Assembly: GCF_000189635.1 (NCBI RefSeq)
Contig: NW_002476434.1
Span: 868,001-932,000 of the forward strand
Direction of reading: 5' to 3'
DNA length: 64,000 nucleotides
Source: Tetrahymena thermophila SB210
Taxonomy: Eukaryota; Ciliophora; Oligohymenophorea; Hymenostomatida; Tetrahymenidae
The notes under the pieces were generated by a model. It worked only from the letters and a program-made list of their open reading frames with translations. It was not told the origin of the DNA and did not search any database. Below, one piece after another: positions 39,301 to 52,430 of the stretch. Each line of letters starts with the position of its first letter. The first letter of the stretch is position 1. Position numbers and translations under genes: made by a program.

Positions 39301-42300
39301 AAAATCTTCAACTGTAATTTAATTGTTTTTTTATTTTTCTAAACTTTTAATTTGTTTTGTTATGATTGAATAAAGTAATTATTTCATTTAAATAAAATAT
39401 TAAAGATTAGAGCACTTAATAGATGGACAATTTTTGTCTTATTGCTGCAATACATATTTTTACTTTTAAACATAAATCTAAAGACATCTCTTATTCCAAT
39501 TCCTTCCTATCTTTGGAATTTAAAAAATATGTCTGTGATTGATAATATTTTATCTGATACATAAATTTAATCTTATCTTGCTTTTGATAACTCAGATAAC
39601 GTAGCACTACTCTTAAATGCATTAATCATATTCTTGATAGAGATCTATTTTATGTACTTCGTTTTCATATGCAAATTTATCATGCAAAGGATAAGAGATA
39701 GAAGATCTCTTTCTTCTCTCATATCTTAAAAAGTATGGATTAATTTTAGAGCATGGAAATCATCTTACATTTCTTTTATCACTACAGTTTACGAAGGTTA
39801 TATTCATTTTTATAATTAAAAAATTTTTTAATTATTATTTTTTAAAATTTAGGACTGCTTATCAATTTTCATTTGATTGTAATAATAATTTGTATTATAT
39901 TATCTTGCTTCAGCTACGAAATTTTCAATTTGTTGATAACTACTGTTTGCTTGTCTTATTTCTTTTATTATGAGTTCAAATCTAACAAAGATATAATGTC
40001 AGAAAAAATACCTTCAATTCTTCTATTTTTCAAAATACTAAGAATCTTTGTGTTCCTTTTATTAGTAGTGTATACTGTGTTAAAAGTACCTTAAATTGAT
40101 AATTTTATAAATACAGATGATACTAACTTGAGTTATTTTAGATAGCTCCTTAAGCAAGAAGTTATATCCTTCCATATTTCTGAAAAAGTGTTTATCTTAT
40201 TCTTTATTTAGCTTGTGTTTGACATTATGCTATCGAAAGACTTCAAAGAATTCCTAAAAACTTACTAGCTAACTAATTAAGTTAAACAAAGGCTAAGACG
40301 TAAGTGCATAGCTTATTAATTTAATAACGAAAAGCTTAAGAAAATAGAAAAGAGACTTTAAGAGGTAAACAAATTTTATTTAGATTTTTTTAATAAATTT
40401 CTATTTTTGAACTTTTAAAATTTTTATAACAGAATAAAGAATTGATTAGAAATGTCTAGGAAGTTTAAAATCAACTTGATAATTGGCATGCTACTATTGA
40501 TATGAAATCAAATAAGCCAAATGGGAAAATCAACTCTACTATGTATGAACCTGACGAAAAGAGATCAACAAGCTCTTTAAATCTAAATGAATAAGTTGTT
40601 AAAGCCAAATAAATTGAAGCTGCAAAGAAAAAAGAAGAAAGCCAATCAAATTTAGATACATTTTTTACACCAGAAGAGTTGGAAAGAGAAAAAGAAAAAA
40701 AATCTATTCCATAATTCAAAAGATATTTAAGAAAATTTGCCACTCTCTTTAAAGGGATGAGAAATGAATTTATTTTTTAAGATGAGCTTGGAATGTTAGA
40801 TTTTGTTATTAAGAATAATCCTTACTTGCTTGAATGCATTAAAATTAATTTAATAGAGTATTTGACTGGAGATCTGGTTGCAATTTAAGCTATTTTAGAT
40901 TTCCTTGATAATCTCTATGCCAATATTTTCCTTAAAATTAGAACTCAAAGCATAGATGAATTTAATCCTGATAAGCTCAAAAGAAACCTTCAAAGGGCTG
41001 CATCAGCTAATCCAGATATTCTAAGTGATTTCTAATTCTTAAAGCGAAATAATTCGATGAAACCTAATGAGATAGAGCTGTTCAGAAAAGAATCTGAAAT
41101 CTACTCTAACTATGATAGAGTTTTGCTGTTTGATTCAAATTAAAGATTCAAATTTTTTAATTTGGATGAGTAAATTCTTTGATTTAATTTTATTTAAATA
41201 ACTTCATTCATTTATTTATTTATTTAGAGAAAGATGGTTTAAAGAAAAAAATAAAGGCAGAGATACCTACATTACTTGTATCCTTAAATATTTAGGGTAA
41301 ATTCTGATATCTGGATGGAGCTACATATGTTACATTTTCTTCATTTTTTACTATTTCAAAAATAATGGCCTTACAAGCATGTTTTTCCCTTTGTTTGTTT
41401 TTCTTTACTTTATGGTGGAGGAAAAAATTGGAGAAATGCTTATTTGGGAGATATCCTTCTTTTATATATCTATATTGATAATCTTTAAATTTGTGAACAG
41501 TCTTTCTGGACTCATTTAATAAAGCGATTAAAGTTCTCCATCAGACTATAATATAACAGTATTCTTCGATAGCAACGATTCACTTTTCTTTGAAGGATTT
41601 CTTTACTTCTTAATATACATCCAGCTAAATTTAATCAGAAGAATGGGCTTAGATAAAAAAATGATTAATTAAGAAGAAAATACTCATATGAGCTACGTTA
41701 GACTGAAAGTTAATAAATTTATTAAAACTGAAATTTAACCTAAGATCTAGCGTAAAGATTTAAATGATGATTTTTTTGAAATTAATGAGGAAGATAGCAA
41801 TTTAGAGTATGACACTGACCTACAGGATGCTGAGGCAGAAAGCAGAAAAAGCTCTAATTTTGTACTCCTATAGAAATCTTTACCAGAATCTTTATTATAA
41901 GTTTAGTAACTAATTAAAATATTTATTTTATTTTTTTAATTAAATTTATAATAAAATAAACTGACTAATTGATGATGATTATTTTTAGATATTATTTAAA
42001 AATAATTAAATTATTTTTATATTTATTAAGGGTTGATAATTTTGAGTAAGGAGAGAAGGATGAAAGTAGATTGATTGAGTAAGAAGATCTAAAAAAAATA
42101 TAAGAAGAAAACATTAAGTCATAGTAAAGTAAAGAAACTCCGTAATAAAAGGATTATATAAAAGAATCTATGATTAGGACGGATTAAAGTAATACAAGCG
42201 AATCAGATTTTAGTATTAATAGTATTGAATCAGAATTTACTTAAGAAGGATTTTACAAACAATTAGAAGAGGAAATTAGTGAAAAGCCTGATTTAATAGA

Positions 42301-45141
42301 CCCTGAAGTTAAAACTAACTTTTTCTTCAGATTATTTTCTAAGTACACTAAAAAATCTGGAGTTGATTTGTATCCTTCTATAGCACTAATATAAGTTATT
42401 CTTCTTATTTATATTTTCTTATTCTACAACGAAATGCAAAATGGTCAATAAGATTTGTCAAGTTCTCTTAAGTACAACTAGTTTTCAGGTTCAATGGTTA
42501 TCTTTATGATTATCTAAATTGTATTCATGGTTTGGGAAAGGTAAGTTTATATTATTAAATATAAATTAATTTTTTTGACAAAAAATATTTAATTTTAAAT
42601 TGAATAGGTATATCACTCTTTACACTTCTGAAGAAGTCAAAGACAAGGAGGTAGAAAGAATCAAATTAATAGTAAAAGCAAGGAGTCAAGGTCTTGCATA
42701 TAGCAAGAACTTAAAAAATCTAAAGGCACTTCAAAAAGAAATAACTGAATTAGAAAGACTCAAAAAAGAAGAAGAATAGTTCTAAAAAGATCTTTAAAGT
42801 AGCAATATAAGAGATTAGAAATAATTATAAGATCTAAAAAAAGGTTAAAAAGGCAATTAAGACTAGTCCGAAGAAGATAAGAAAAAAGAAAAGGGCAAAT
42901 AGTTCAAATTTTCTTAAATTTTAATGAAATACATCTAGCTCTTTATGATAGTGGTCCTGTTTACTTATTTCATATTCTTCTTCATACCTTAGCCATTTTT
43001 CAAGACAATAGTATATTTTTATTCAATATAAATTTTTAATTTAATTCAATATATTGTAAAGTCTGGTTCAATTGATTGGACACACTATCAAACTAATGGA
43101 TATTTAGGAGGACTTTATTTCTTCTTTGGAATATATTTAGTCTTGTCATGCTTTTAGATTAAAATCGGATACAACTAATTTAAGATCAGGAATACAATTT
43201 TGACTAAAAAGGTATGATTTATTTACTACTATTTTACATTTATTTGAAAAGATTTTAGTTAATTTGTTATTTACATACAGCTTTAGCTACATTATTTATT
43301 TTTAGCATAGTAAATTAATTATTATTATGCTAAATGCTCTAACGAGTTTACTAATTTATTTAAAATATTAGAATATATTGACAGGAATATGTGCAAAATC
43401 TTTTAGAGCTATTCCTTTCATTTAAGAACTCAAAGTAGTTATGGATTGGACATTCACAGCAACAACACTAGATTTGTTCTAATGGTTTAAGATTGAAGAT
43501 ATCCACTTTTATCTTTTTTGTGCTAAGGTTGATGCAAACGACAATAAGAAGAAACCTGTTGGGATGCCTTAAAATTGGATTATGAAATTCTTTATGGGTT
43601 GGGTTTTCCTTCTTGCTATCCTATTGCTCTTATTTGGACCAATGATTTTATTTTCTAGTTTGAATCCTTCAACCTAATTGAATAACATTACAAACGCGAG
43701 CTTTGAGATGGGTTTGCAGATTAATGGCTAATCAGGAAATTATTACTAATTCTATTAAAATGGGAATATTGGAAATTTGAAAAGCGTTGCAAGTAGTAGT
43801 ACGAATATGGATATTTATTAAAATATAACAGCTATTTCATAAGCGTCACCTAGTCAATTCTAAGTAAAATTTTGGAAAATAATTAAATTTTATTAAATTT
43901 CTATAAAATTTTAACAGTAATTTAGTTTGTATAGTTCTAGTGATGTAAATTGGTAGTTATCAGTACCTTCTATTACTGAAATATAATAAACACTAGAGAA
44001 TCAAATATAAGGCAGAACTAATATTTAAATTCAGTTTTCAGTTAGATATAATATACAAAGAAATGTAAATTGCTTCATGAAATATTATCATTTTCTTTTA
44101 CATTTAATTGCTCATTTTTTATTTTTCCTCCAAACTTCTCACATTTATTATAATTTCCTCTTTGTATAAAAAGGTTACTAGTTTATCTTCTTAGGATAAT
44201 ACTTTCTTATATCCAATCAATACTTAAAACATATATGATAAATCGACTTCACTGACTTAGGAATAAGTAGCTCAACTCCTAGTTGTAATGGACGACTGTA
44301 ATTCTCAAGCCATGGAATTACCTAATTTTTACATTTCAGTAAAGCAACTTATTTCTTTTAAAATATTAAGTTGATTTTTTATTTAAAAATTTATAAATAG
44401 CTACTTAGGCTAGATACAAATGGGGATTCGTTTGAAGCAAGAACTTTTTCAAATCTTTCTCCCTCTTAATAAATAGCTTACTTTAAAAGTGCTTACTTAA
44501 ATTTAAAGTGTAAGTTGAATCCAGACTAAACATATGATGAAAATATTAGATACTGGGTGTTGAGTCTCGATTAGAATGGATAAAATGGATTAATATTTTA
44601 TGTTTTATGCGATAAATACTCATCGGTTTTGCAAGGTTTATCAATTATAACTATCTATACTTCTGTTATTCTCGTGATTGGTAAATTAATAAAGTCTGTA
44701 TTTAGTGGAGATATCCAACTGTTGATGTTCACAGATCAGCCGCACTCAGATAAATTAATTAAAATCTGTGATGCTATAGCATACTCTAGAACAGAAAGAG
44801 ATTTGATTAAGTATTTAATAATCTAATTTACATCTTATTTAATTTTTTAAAGAAATCATATGAATTTTTGAATACAAATAGGAATTAGAAACTATCTCAT
44901 TCATTCTTCATTTTAATTTCAATGATAACCACAAATTTTATTTCTAATTTCTATAAATTGAAAATTTTATTTTTAATAATAGGGAAAATCTACTTTATTG
45001 GGAGCTGATTGACTTGATGAGATCGCCTGAGGTTGTAAAAATGCTAACAGGGTCGTATTCAAAAGCTATCATAAATAAGAGAAAAAAAGAGCTAGAGGAG
45101 GCTGAAAGAGAAGAAGAAAGAAAACTAAAAAAGGAATAATG
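33315..45141 (+). CDS. PIEZO: Piezo-type mechanosensitive ion channel
   Basis: About twenty exons run from ATG 33315 (MIIPDYSNNN) to TGA 45139-45141; I estimate roughly 3,300 residues, longer than animal Piezos. Clear introns include 34371-34475, 34901-34971, 35138-35185 and 36538-36613. The C-terminal pore region is diagnostic. RAIPFIQEL, then VMDWTFTATTLDLFQW and EDIHFYLF, match the Piezo anchor/R-Ras-binding block. GWVFLLAILLLLFGPMILFSSLNP fits the outer helix leading to the cap. After the cap, SIITIYTSVILVIGKLIKS, then DKLIKICDAIAYSR and YWELIDLMRSPE, match the inner helix and C-terminal domain. Upstream, dozens of hydrophobic helices in repeated groups fit the peripheral blade. Long charged loops include a Ser/Asp/Glu run at about 34760-34805. 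The protein should form a trimeric, force-gated cation channel. The last intron (about 44810-44983) joins ERDLIK to ENLLYWEL. Confidence 0.93.
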
Positions 45142-45778
45142 ATTTTAATTATAATAGTATATAAGATAATATAAATTATCATACTCTAAAATAATAAAAT
45201 GTATATTTATTTGTAATCTCAATCTATTTTTTATGTTCAACATATTATTTATAATTCTATCATTCAAGGAGAATACTTAATATTTACCAACAAATAATTT
45301 CTTTTATTAATTCAGATTAATTATATGTATATAATTTCTTTAGACAGATTAATTAATTCGTAAAAATTATCCAAAAATTTATATAATATCAATCTTCCTT
45401 AACTTTGCTTCAATTATCCCTAAGTAAGTTAACAATTAGCATAGTTAATATCCAATTTCACTCATAGAAACTTTCAGAATAATTATAATATTTATATCAA
45501 AACAAATACTTGCTAATTATTTATCAATAGTTAACCAAAATACTTTAACAAAACTAATAAAAGCCTATTAAAAACAGATAAAAGTATTAAGGTAAAATTC
45601 AAGGCTCAATTGATTTATCTTATTTAGATTATTCTTAGTAGTTTAGTGGCATTTAGATATATATACCCTTTTATATAAAATATTCTTTATCTACCTAAGT
45701 CAAATCGAAGAGTCTTTTGGATATCTAGCTTAATAGACTAAAAATTTTTGTAGCACTATCAAAGCAAATATATGCTGA
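45142..45778. other. AT-rich spacer
   Basis: Between Piezo and the TBC-TLDc gene. Some frames are free of TGA, but they lack any in-frame ATG. They are best read as 5' flank rather than coding. Confidence 0.5.
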
Positions 45779-48518
45779 ATGGGAACAATATGCTTTAAAA
45801 GTGAATAAGAATTGCCAAATGACAAATCGAAAAAAAGAAAATATTCATTAGTAAAATCTTTTTATTTACCAATTTTAGAAAATTTCAATATTTGCTCACA
45901 TTATTTAATCCTATTTAAATTATATCAAAGACATCATTAAATGACAATATCAATACTTAATTAGTGGCAAGCTTTACAGAATTAAGTGATGTTTCAGAAG
46001 ATTTTGATTTTTTTTCTATGAAAGAACCAATTTTATTCAACGAAAGATGCGTTAGGGAATAACTGGGAAGATATATTAGCAGGCATTTAGTAAGATTTTA
46101 GTTAAATCATTTTATTTCAATGTTACCTCCTACTTCACCTCAAAAATACAAAAGGCTTTATATTAACATAAATTTAAATAAAAATAGGCTGCTTATAAAA
46201 AGCTGAATAGTAAAATGGCGTAATTCAACACGAAAAGCTAAAATTAATATTAACAAGCCACAAATAAAAAAATATTGAAGAAACTTTAATCAAGCATAAT
46301 CAGAGAACATCCTTTCTTTAAAGAATTCAAATATGAATTAAGAATGTAATTCAAATATTAATTTGTTATTTATAGAAAAAAGGAGATAAAGACTCTATGA
46401 ATAGCTTAAAAATTTCTATATAATAAACTGATAAATAGCTTTATAATTTTTATTAAAAAAAAGATCTACTCCACTTCGCTCATACAAAGATATTTTAAAA
46501 AAAGTTTATGATTTTAATTGGGAGAACTTAGAATTTAAATACAATATAATTAAGGATGTAATCTTTGAAAATACTGATCCCAATCAAATTATGATAACTC
46601 CCTTATTCTCTAACGAAGATCAATATTCTAAGCTAGAAGAAAATATGAGTATAGTGTATCTAAATGATTAAGGAATACTATCATTAAAAAGAATTTTATG
46701 GTCAATTAAAGAAAACAATCATTTAATAAAATTCAATCCTTTATTAAAATATGTTATCCAATTCTTATTATGCAATTTTTCTGAATCAGAAGTCTACTTT
46801 ATGATATAAGCTATGCTAGAAGATTCATAATCAATATTAGAATCTGATTACATAAAAGATGATATAGCTAAAAAGCTAAAATTTCACTTCACTCTAGATT
46901 ATTCCTCATTTGAAAAGTAAAAATATTTACATTAAATTTAATTCAAAATAAACTTAACACAATCAAATTAGAAATTATGATAAAAGATAAGGTTTTCAGT
47001 TTAAATATTTTTAAAATGAATTCTTAAAATTTAGTTTCTAAAAAAATTTTAAGATAAATTTTAAAAATAAAATGAATTTAAGCAAAATTAAAACCAAAAT
47101 AATTTTGAAATTAAGAAACAAACTTTTAAATAAAAAGCAGCTTTTAAAAAACAAACTAAAAAAATGATATAAAAATTATTATTTAAATTAATATTAAATT
47201 AGTTGAATTAATTATTATTAAAATACAGTTTTTGCGCACTCTTTCAAACTAGAGTTATTACAGCTTGTAGTAGAATGAAATAAATAAGTGATCATTTTAG
47301 TTAGGTATTAGGCACAAGTTTATCAAAAGTATTTAGCAATTTAATATTTAAGGGTTTCTATCCTGCAATACCTCTAATAGTAAATTTTATTATTTTATCA
47401 AACACTTTGAATAAATTTTAAATAAAATATAGGCTCATTTTTAAATTATGTTATCATTTATTAAGGATGGCTTAAGAGTATTACATAATGTTGGATTTTC
47501 ATTATTAGAAACTCATTATGTAAAATTAAATTAGCATAAAATAATATATAATAAATAAATTTATTATTTTGCAAGAAATCACTATTGTAATGCTAAACAA
47601 TAGAGTAACTCAATTAAACTTTAGCTTCAACGCCTACAAATTTAATCACAAGCACTACAAAACTAAGAGAATTTTTCAAAGTAATTAATAAATTATTTAT
47701 TTTAAAAATTTAAATATTTATTTATTTAATTTTTAAAATTTAAATTACTTATTTACAATAATAAAAAGGTAGGATTTAAAAATAAGCTAAAAAAAACAGC
47801 AGTAGTAAAGCTTAGACCTTCGTAAAAATAAAATCTATAAATAAAATCTTAAATATATTACAGACCTAAAGTAAGAGAGCATTCATATATCTTACAATAT
47901 AATCATGTAATAATCACTTTTATGCGTTTTTTATAATTTTTTGATCTAAATTAATTTACAATTTAATTAAATAAAAGTTTGAATTAATTTGGAAATGGCT
48001 TCCAAATCATCTAAAGCTTTTAAATCCAACATAAATATACTCAACTTAAATAGATGGATATTCTTTACTATAAATGTACTTAAAGGCAAAAGAATTTAAA
48101 AATTTAACAATGCTTCTTATTATAAAAACTGCAAATAACGTAATTCATTTTTAATTTAATAATTATAAAAATAATTTTAAAATGCTAGATATTTGGAGCT
48201 TATTGCGATAAAATGCTCAATATCAAAGAAGAAAAATTGTATTATGGATCTAATGAAAGTTTTGTATTTTAGGTTGAACCTAATCCTAAACCATATTACA
48301 GCTCAGGACTAAATAACAACCATCTATTTGTTGATCATTCATATTTTTAAATTGGCAGTGATAGCCCAGCAATATATTTAAATACAGATTTAAAAGGAAA
48401 AACATTTTCAAGTGAAACATACAACTCTCTGCCTTTAAACGAAGCAGATCCAGAAGATTTTAATGCTTGTTCTTTTGATGCATTAGAAGTTGAAATTTAT
48501 ACTCTTTCATATATTTGA
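45779..48518 (+). CDS. TBC-TLDc domain protein (TBC1D24-like)
   Basis: Exon 1 is 45779-45850 (24 codons, MGTICFKSEQEL). An 80-bp intron (45851-45930) follows, then exon 2 (TSLNDNINTQLV). Later exons carry a TBC (Rab-GAP) domain. LSLKRILWSIKENN, FNPLLKYVIQFLLCNFSESE and VYFMIQAMLED are encoded at 46680-46830; FIKDGLRVLHNVGFSLLE is near 47455-47510. The C-terminus, 48190-48518, is a TLDc domain: IFGAYCDK, GSNESFVFQVEPN, YFQIGSDSPAIYLNTDL and FDALEVEIYTL before TGA 48516-48518. TBC plus TLDc is the architecture of TBC1D24/Skywalker, which act on Rab/Arf-type vesicle traffic. The exact exon joins at about 46120-46465 and 46920-48190 are not fully resolved. The N-terminal Met-Gly plus nearby Cys suggests lipid modification. 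The Arg and Gln catalytic fingers of active TBC GAPs were not clearly located. Confidence 0.82.
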
Positions 48519-50208
48519 AAAACTTTCAAAAATAATTAATAATTTACTCAAAACAAAATATATTAAATAATAAAAATAAAATCTTTAAAATAATTTATTT
48601 ATAATCCTACCCTATCCTATCTACTTTATATAATATATTAACTAAAAAAATATAAGTAGCTGCTTTCCTTTTTATTTATATTTATTAACCAATCAATATT
48701 TTTATATTAAATATAAAATGATCTTCCTTTAATTCTTATTTGAAAATATCTTAGTGTAATTTAGTTTTACTTAGAAATATTAAAATAATTTTGTTAAAAT
48801 TAATTGTAAATAATCGTAAAAATCTTCATCAAATCAAATAAAAAAAATTTTTTTACTTTAAATTCTAATTGTTTTAACTAAAAAATCATGATAAAAGTTT
48901 AAAATATAATCTCTCCCAATTTTATTCCTATTCAAAAAATACTTAATTTAAATTTGATTAGAAATATCATAAATAAATCTTGCTTCAATTCTTTTTGATT
49001 CATAAATAAAATCTAATCTACATCTTTCATTCTAAAATATTAACTGTAAATTTATTTTATGTTACTTTTAATATTATTTTAGCAAAAAAGATAAATTAAA
49101 ATAGTTTAAATTATATTAATGATCTTCATCTAATTTTTATTTTAAAATAAATGCCTAAATAGAATTTATAGATTATCAAAAAGAAATTTTATTCAAATTC
49201 TTTTTAATTTATTAAATTTCTTATTTAAAAATATATTTTGTTTTACATAAATAGTAAAAATTATCCAAAGTGACCACTGTCTGATTTAAATTTAGTCAAG
49301 TTATAAGTTATAGAGGCGCAAACGCTATTAAGCTTTATATTTTTTATGAATACTTTTTAAAGATAATCTGCTAATAAAAAGCAGGTGCTCTTATAACTAA
49401 TTAACTAAATTTTGAATGTATTAAATATAATAAGCTAAAAAGGTACAAAAAGAAGTTTTATTTGCAAATAAAATGATTGTAACTTCTATCTATTTTTTAT
49501 GTTAATTAAAATTTTTGAGAAATGGTAATAGTAGATTTTATTGTTAGAATAGAAACTTTTAAATATTGTTATCACATTTTGATGATTATTTCTTTAACTT
49601 TTAAACAAACGATTTAAAATGTTAAGTAAAATGAGTTATCATTGAACTAATGCTTTTGTTAATATTTAAAAATCTTATTCTCTTATTTATGTTCTCTAAC
49701 TAACCTTTTTTTGCAATATATAAAAATAGAATAATTTATTATTTGTAAATTTAATTAAATAAAAATAGTAAATTATATATCCAACTTTAAAAAATAAATA
49801 TCTATTTTTGAAAATAAGTTAATTTATGAAAATAAATATGAAATAAGTTTTGAATTTAAATAAAAATCATCTCAGATATAAGGTCATTTCAATTAAATTA
49901 AGCATAAAATATATAACAATAATATTGATTACGTAATTAATTAATTAAATTATGCGTAATCACGTTTTATGTAATACTGAAGAATGACATACATTACAGT
50001 AGAATTAAAATACTGATAAACTACTTATGCAAAATTGTTATTCATTTATTTTATTATAATTTATTATTAAACAATTCAATTAATCAACTAATTAATTTCA
50101 AAACTTCCCTTTAATTAATTAAAAATCATAGTCACTTTCAACGCCTAGTTAAGCCAAATAGCAAATAATCAAATATATAAAATCAATTCCTACTTATTTG
50201 AAATAGAA
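48519..50208. other. AT-rich spacer with two small structured elements
   Basis: No gene is visible. A locally GC-richer hairpin-forming stretch lies at about 49262-49352, and an inverted repeat at 49927-49961. Both are described separately. Confidence 0.5.
49927..49961. repeat. inverted repeat
   Basis: GATTACG (49927-49933) and CGTAATC (49955-49961) are perfect inverted copies around an AT core that is itself largely self-complementary (TAATT and AATTA). It could form a hairpin or serve as a dyad protein site. Its function is unknown. Confidence 0.7.
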
Positions 50209-52430
50209 ATGGATAAAAAACTTGATACTCTACTTAGCTTTCTATACGATTTAAATGATTCTCTGTAGTTGAACAAATTTAGTGTCAATATCAATTTTAT
50301 TTAATTGTTGTACTGGCCCTTTAAGCAAACATTTCCAGAGTCAGGATTTAAATACTCTTCTGAATTATTAGAACACCTTTTCTTCAGATATGAAAAGAGA
50401 CTAACTGCTCAAGTAGAACACCTTATTATAGATTCCAGGTAATTTTAGCATAGTCTAACAATTAATCTTTTAAAATAAACAAGTTACCTAAAAGGTCTAA
50501 ATGAGTTATTCCTCAACCAAATTTCAATTAACTTTATTTAATCTTAATAAATATGTTAAGTACAAGGACTAATGGTGCAAAATTTTATCAAAAAGGTATT
50601 GCATAATAAAGAAGGAGTTAGCAAAAGACATAGCTAATTTCTGCTAGGACATCTATAATCTTTAATCAATTTCTTTGGATCTCAAGTAAATAAAATTAAG
50701 CTTATTTAAATTGAATTTTTGCAACTAAGTTAAGGAGTAATTAAGATGTTACCCTATTAGTTTTAAAAATGAGTGAAAGGTATCAAATAAGTATTTAAAT
50801 TGTTATCTTAATGTAAATTAGGTATAACTAATTAACTAGCTTATCAGGAGAGAGCATAGCCAGTATTTTCTTGAGCAAAAAATGTCTCTAAAACATACAT
50901 CTAGACTTAGAGTAATATTAAATTTATTCATATTAAATACATTGAAAAACAAACACATTAACTACTTCACTTTTTAAATTTTTAAAACTTTTGTTAATAC
51001 GCATCAAAAAATTCTAAAAATCTGATCAATATTTAAAATGATAAAAGAAAATTTATAAAAAGCTTATTAATGAATAGTTAAAAAAATTTTTTTTTCTCTT
51101 TTAGAAATTAATAATGCATAAATAATAAAATAATTTATATTTATCTATTTATTTAAAGAAATAATTTAATTGGAGACAAAGGATTAAAGCAAATACTGCT
51201 AAACATAGCTAGTCTTCCTTTGCTAGTTAACTTGAATCTTAATTTGAGGTATTTATTCTTATAAATTTATTGACTTGAAATTTCTTTAAGCAAATGCAGG
51301 TCTAGTTTTTAACAATTTTAATAAAAAATGTTTAGATAGAACGAATTAACAAAGAAATCAGCTCACAGGATATCATAAATATTGTAAAAATAGGAGAATT
51401 TAGAAAGTCTTCTAGTAAACGTAGAGTAATTGCTACCTTTAATTAATTTTGATAAAAAACAATTGTTAATTAAAAAATAGATAGAACGATATTACTGATG
51501 AAGGAGCTTTCTAAATAATTTAATCAATTCAATACCTATCCTAATTGAAAGTGCTTTCCTTAAATCTAGGGTATTTAAATATCAAATCTTAATTGAATTT
51601 TTAAAAATTATTCTACTTTAAACTAGGTACAATCGATTTATCCATTTAGAGAAGCTACGCACTCTTAGATAATTCTAGCTACATAATCTGTAGACATTCG
51701 AGTTTTCATTTGTGTAATTTACAATTTCTTTCAATTATAATTTATTTTTCTTTTTGATTCTTTCGAGATATCAAAAAAGTGGGGGGATTTTTTTCAAAAC
51801 AAACAAACAATTGTTTTTATTTTTACTTCTAGTAATTAATAGTTTTAAAACATTCCAGTTCATCTCATACATTAAATGACTAAAAATAGTCTTTAATTAG
51901 AAAATTTATTCATCGATCTAAGATCAAATGACTTATCTGATTATTCAGTATTATGCTTAGCAGCCTCTTTATAAAAGTTTGAATTCTTAACAAGTTTAAA
52001 CGTTAATTTAATGTAACGAATCACTTAATATTCACATTTATTCATCATTAAAGTGTTTTATTTTATATTTTAAATAGGTCTAATCCTATAGAATTAACAA
52101 GCTTTAAAAAACTAATAGAAATTTGCTATGGATTTAATTTACTTCAGTCAGCAATTATATCTCATAGGTAAGTATTATATTAAATTAAGCAGTAAAATAA
52201 TCATTTATTTTTAACATTAAAATAGAAATTTTTAATAAAATGCTAACAACAATAATAACCAAAGACATTCTAAAGACTGCCTGTGCTATAAACTGCAAAA
52301 GAAAACAATAGAAAACAAAAGAGCTATTCTCATACTTAATGCCTATGAGAAATATATTAAACCAAACTTGATTTCTTACAAACACACAAATATGAATTTA
52401 AAGTTAAATTTTTGGGATTTGCATTATTGA
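50209..52430 (+). CDS. leucine-rich repeat protein, multi-exon
   Basis: Exon 1 (50209-50438) starts MDKKLDTLLSFLYDLND and ends in phase 2 at a GTAATT donor. Downstream, several short exons each encode about one leucine-rich repeat with a consensus ending L..LNLNL. Examples are NNLIGDKGLKQILLNIASLP (about 51165), RNDITDEGAFQIIQSIQYL (about 51482) and RSNDLSDYSVLCLAASLQK (about 51914). Introns of about 50-60 bp separate them, with GT after the repeat's terminal Asn-Leu. The last exon encodes a basic tail and stops at TGA 52428-52430. The N-terminus resembles the leader of the large ciliate family of such LRR proteins. I could not make every exon phase join. Between about 50760 and 51120 the frame breaks repeatedly, so the gene may be partly degraded. 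A protein-interaction role is inferred from the fold only. Confidence 0.6.

Noticed and set aside
44629-44826. Separate small membrane protein at 44629-44826
   Set aside because: It is the inner pore helix exon of the Piezo gene, continuous with the upstream frame and spliced to the exon at about 44984.
52185-52385. Minus-strand frame encoding a hydrophobic peptide
   Set aside because: It is antisense to the last exon of the LRR gene, which has better codon content and a plausible splice acceptor.
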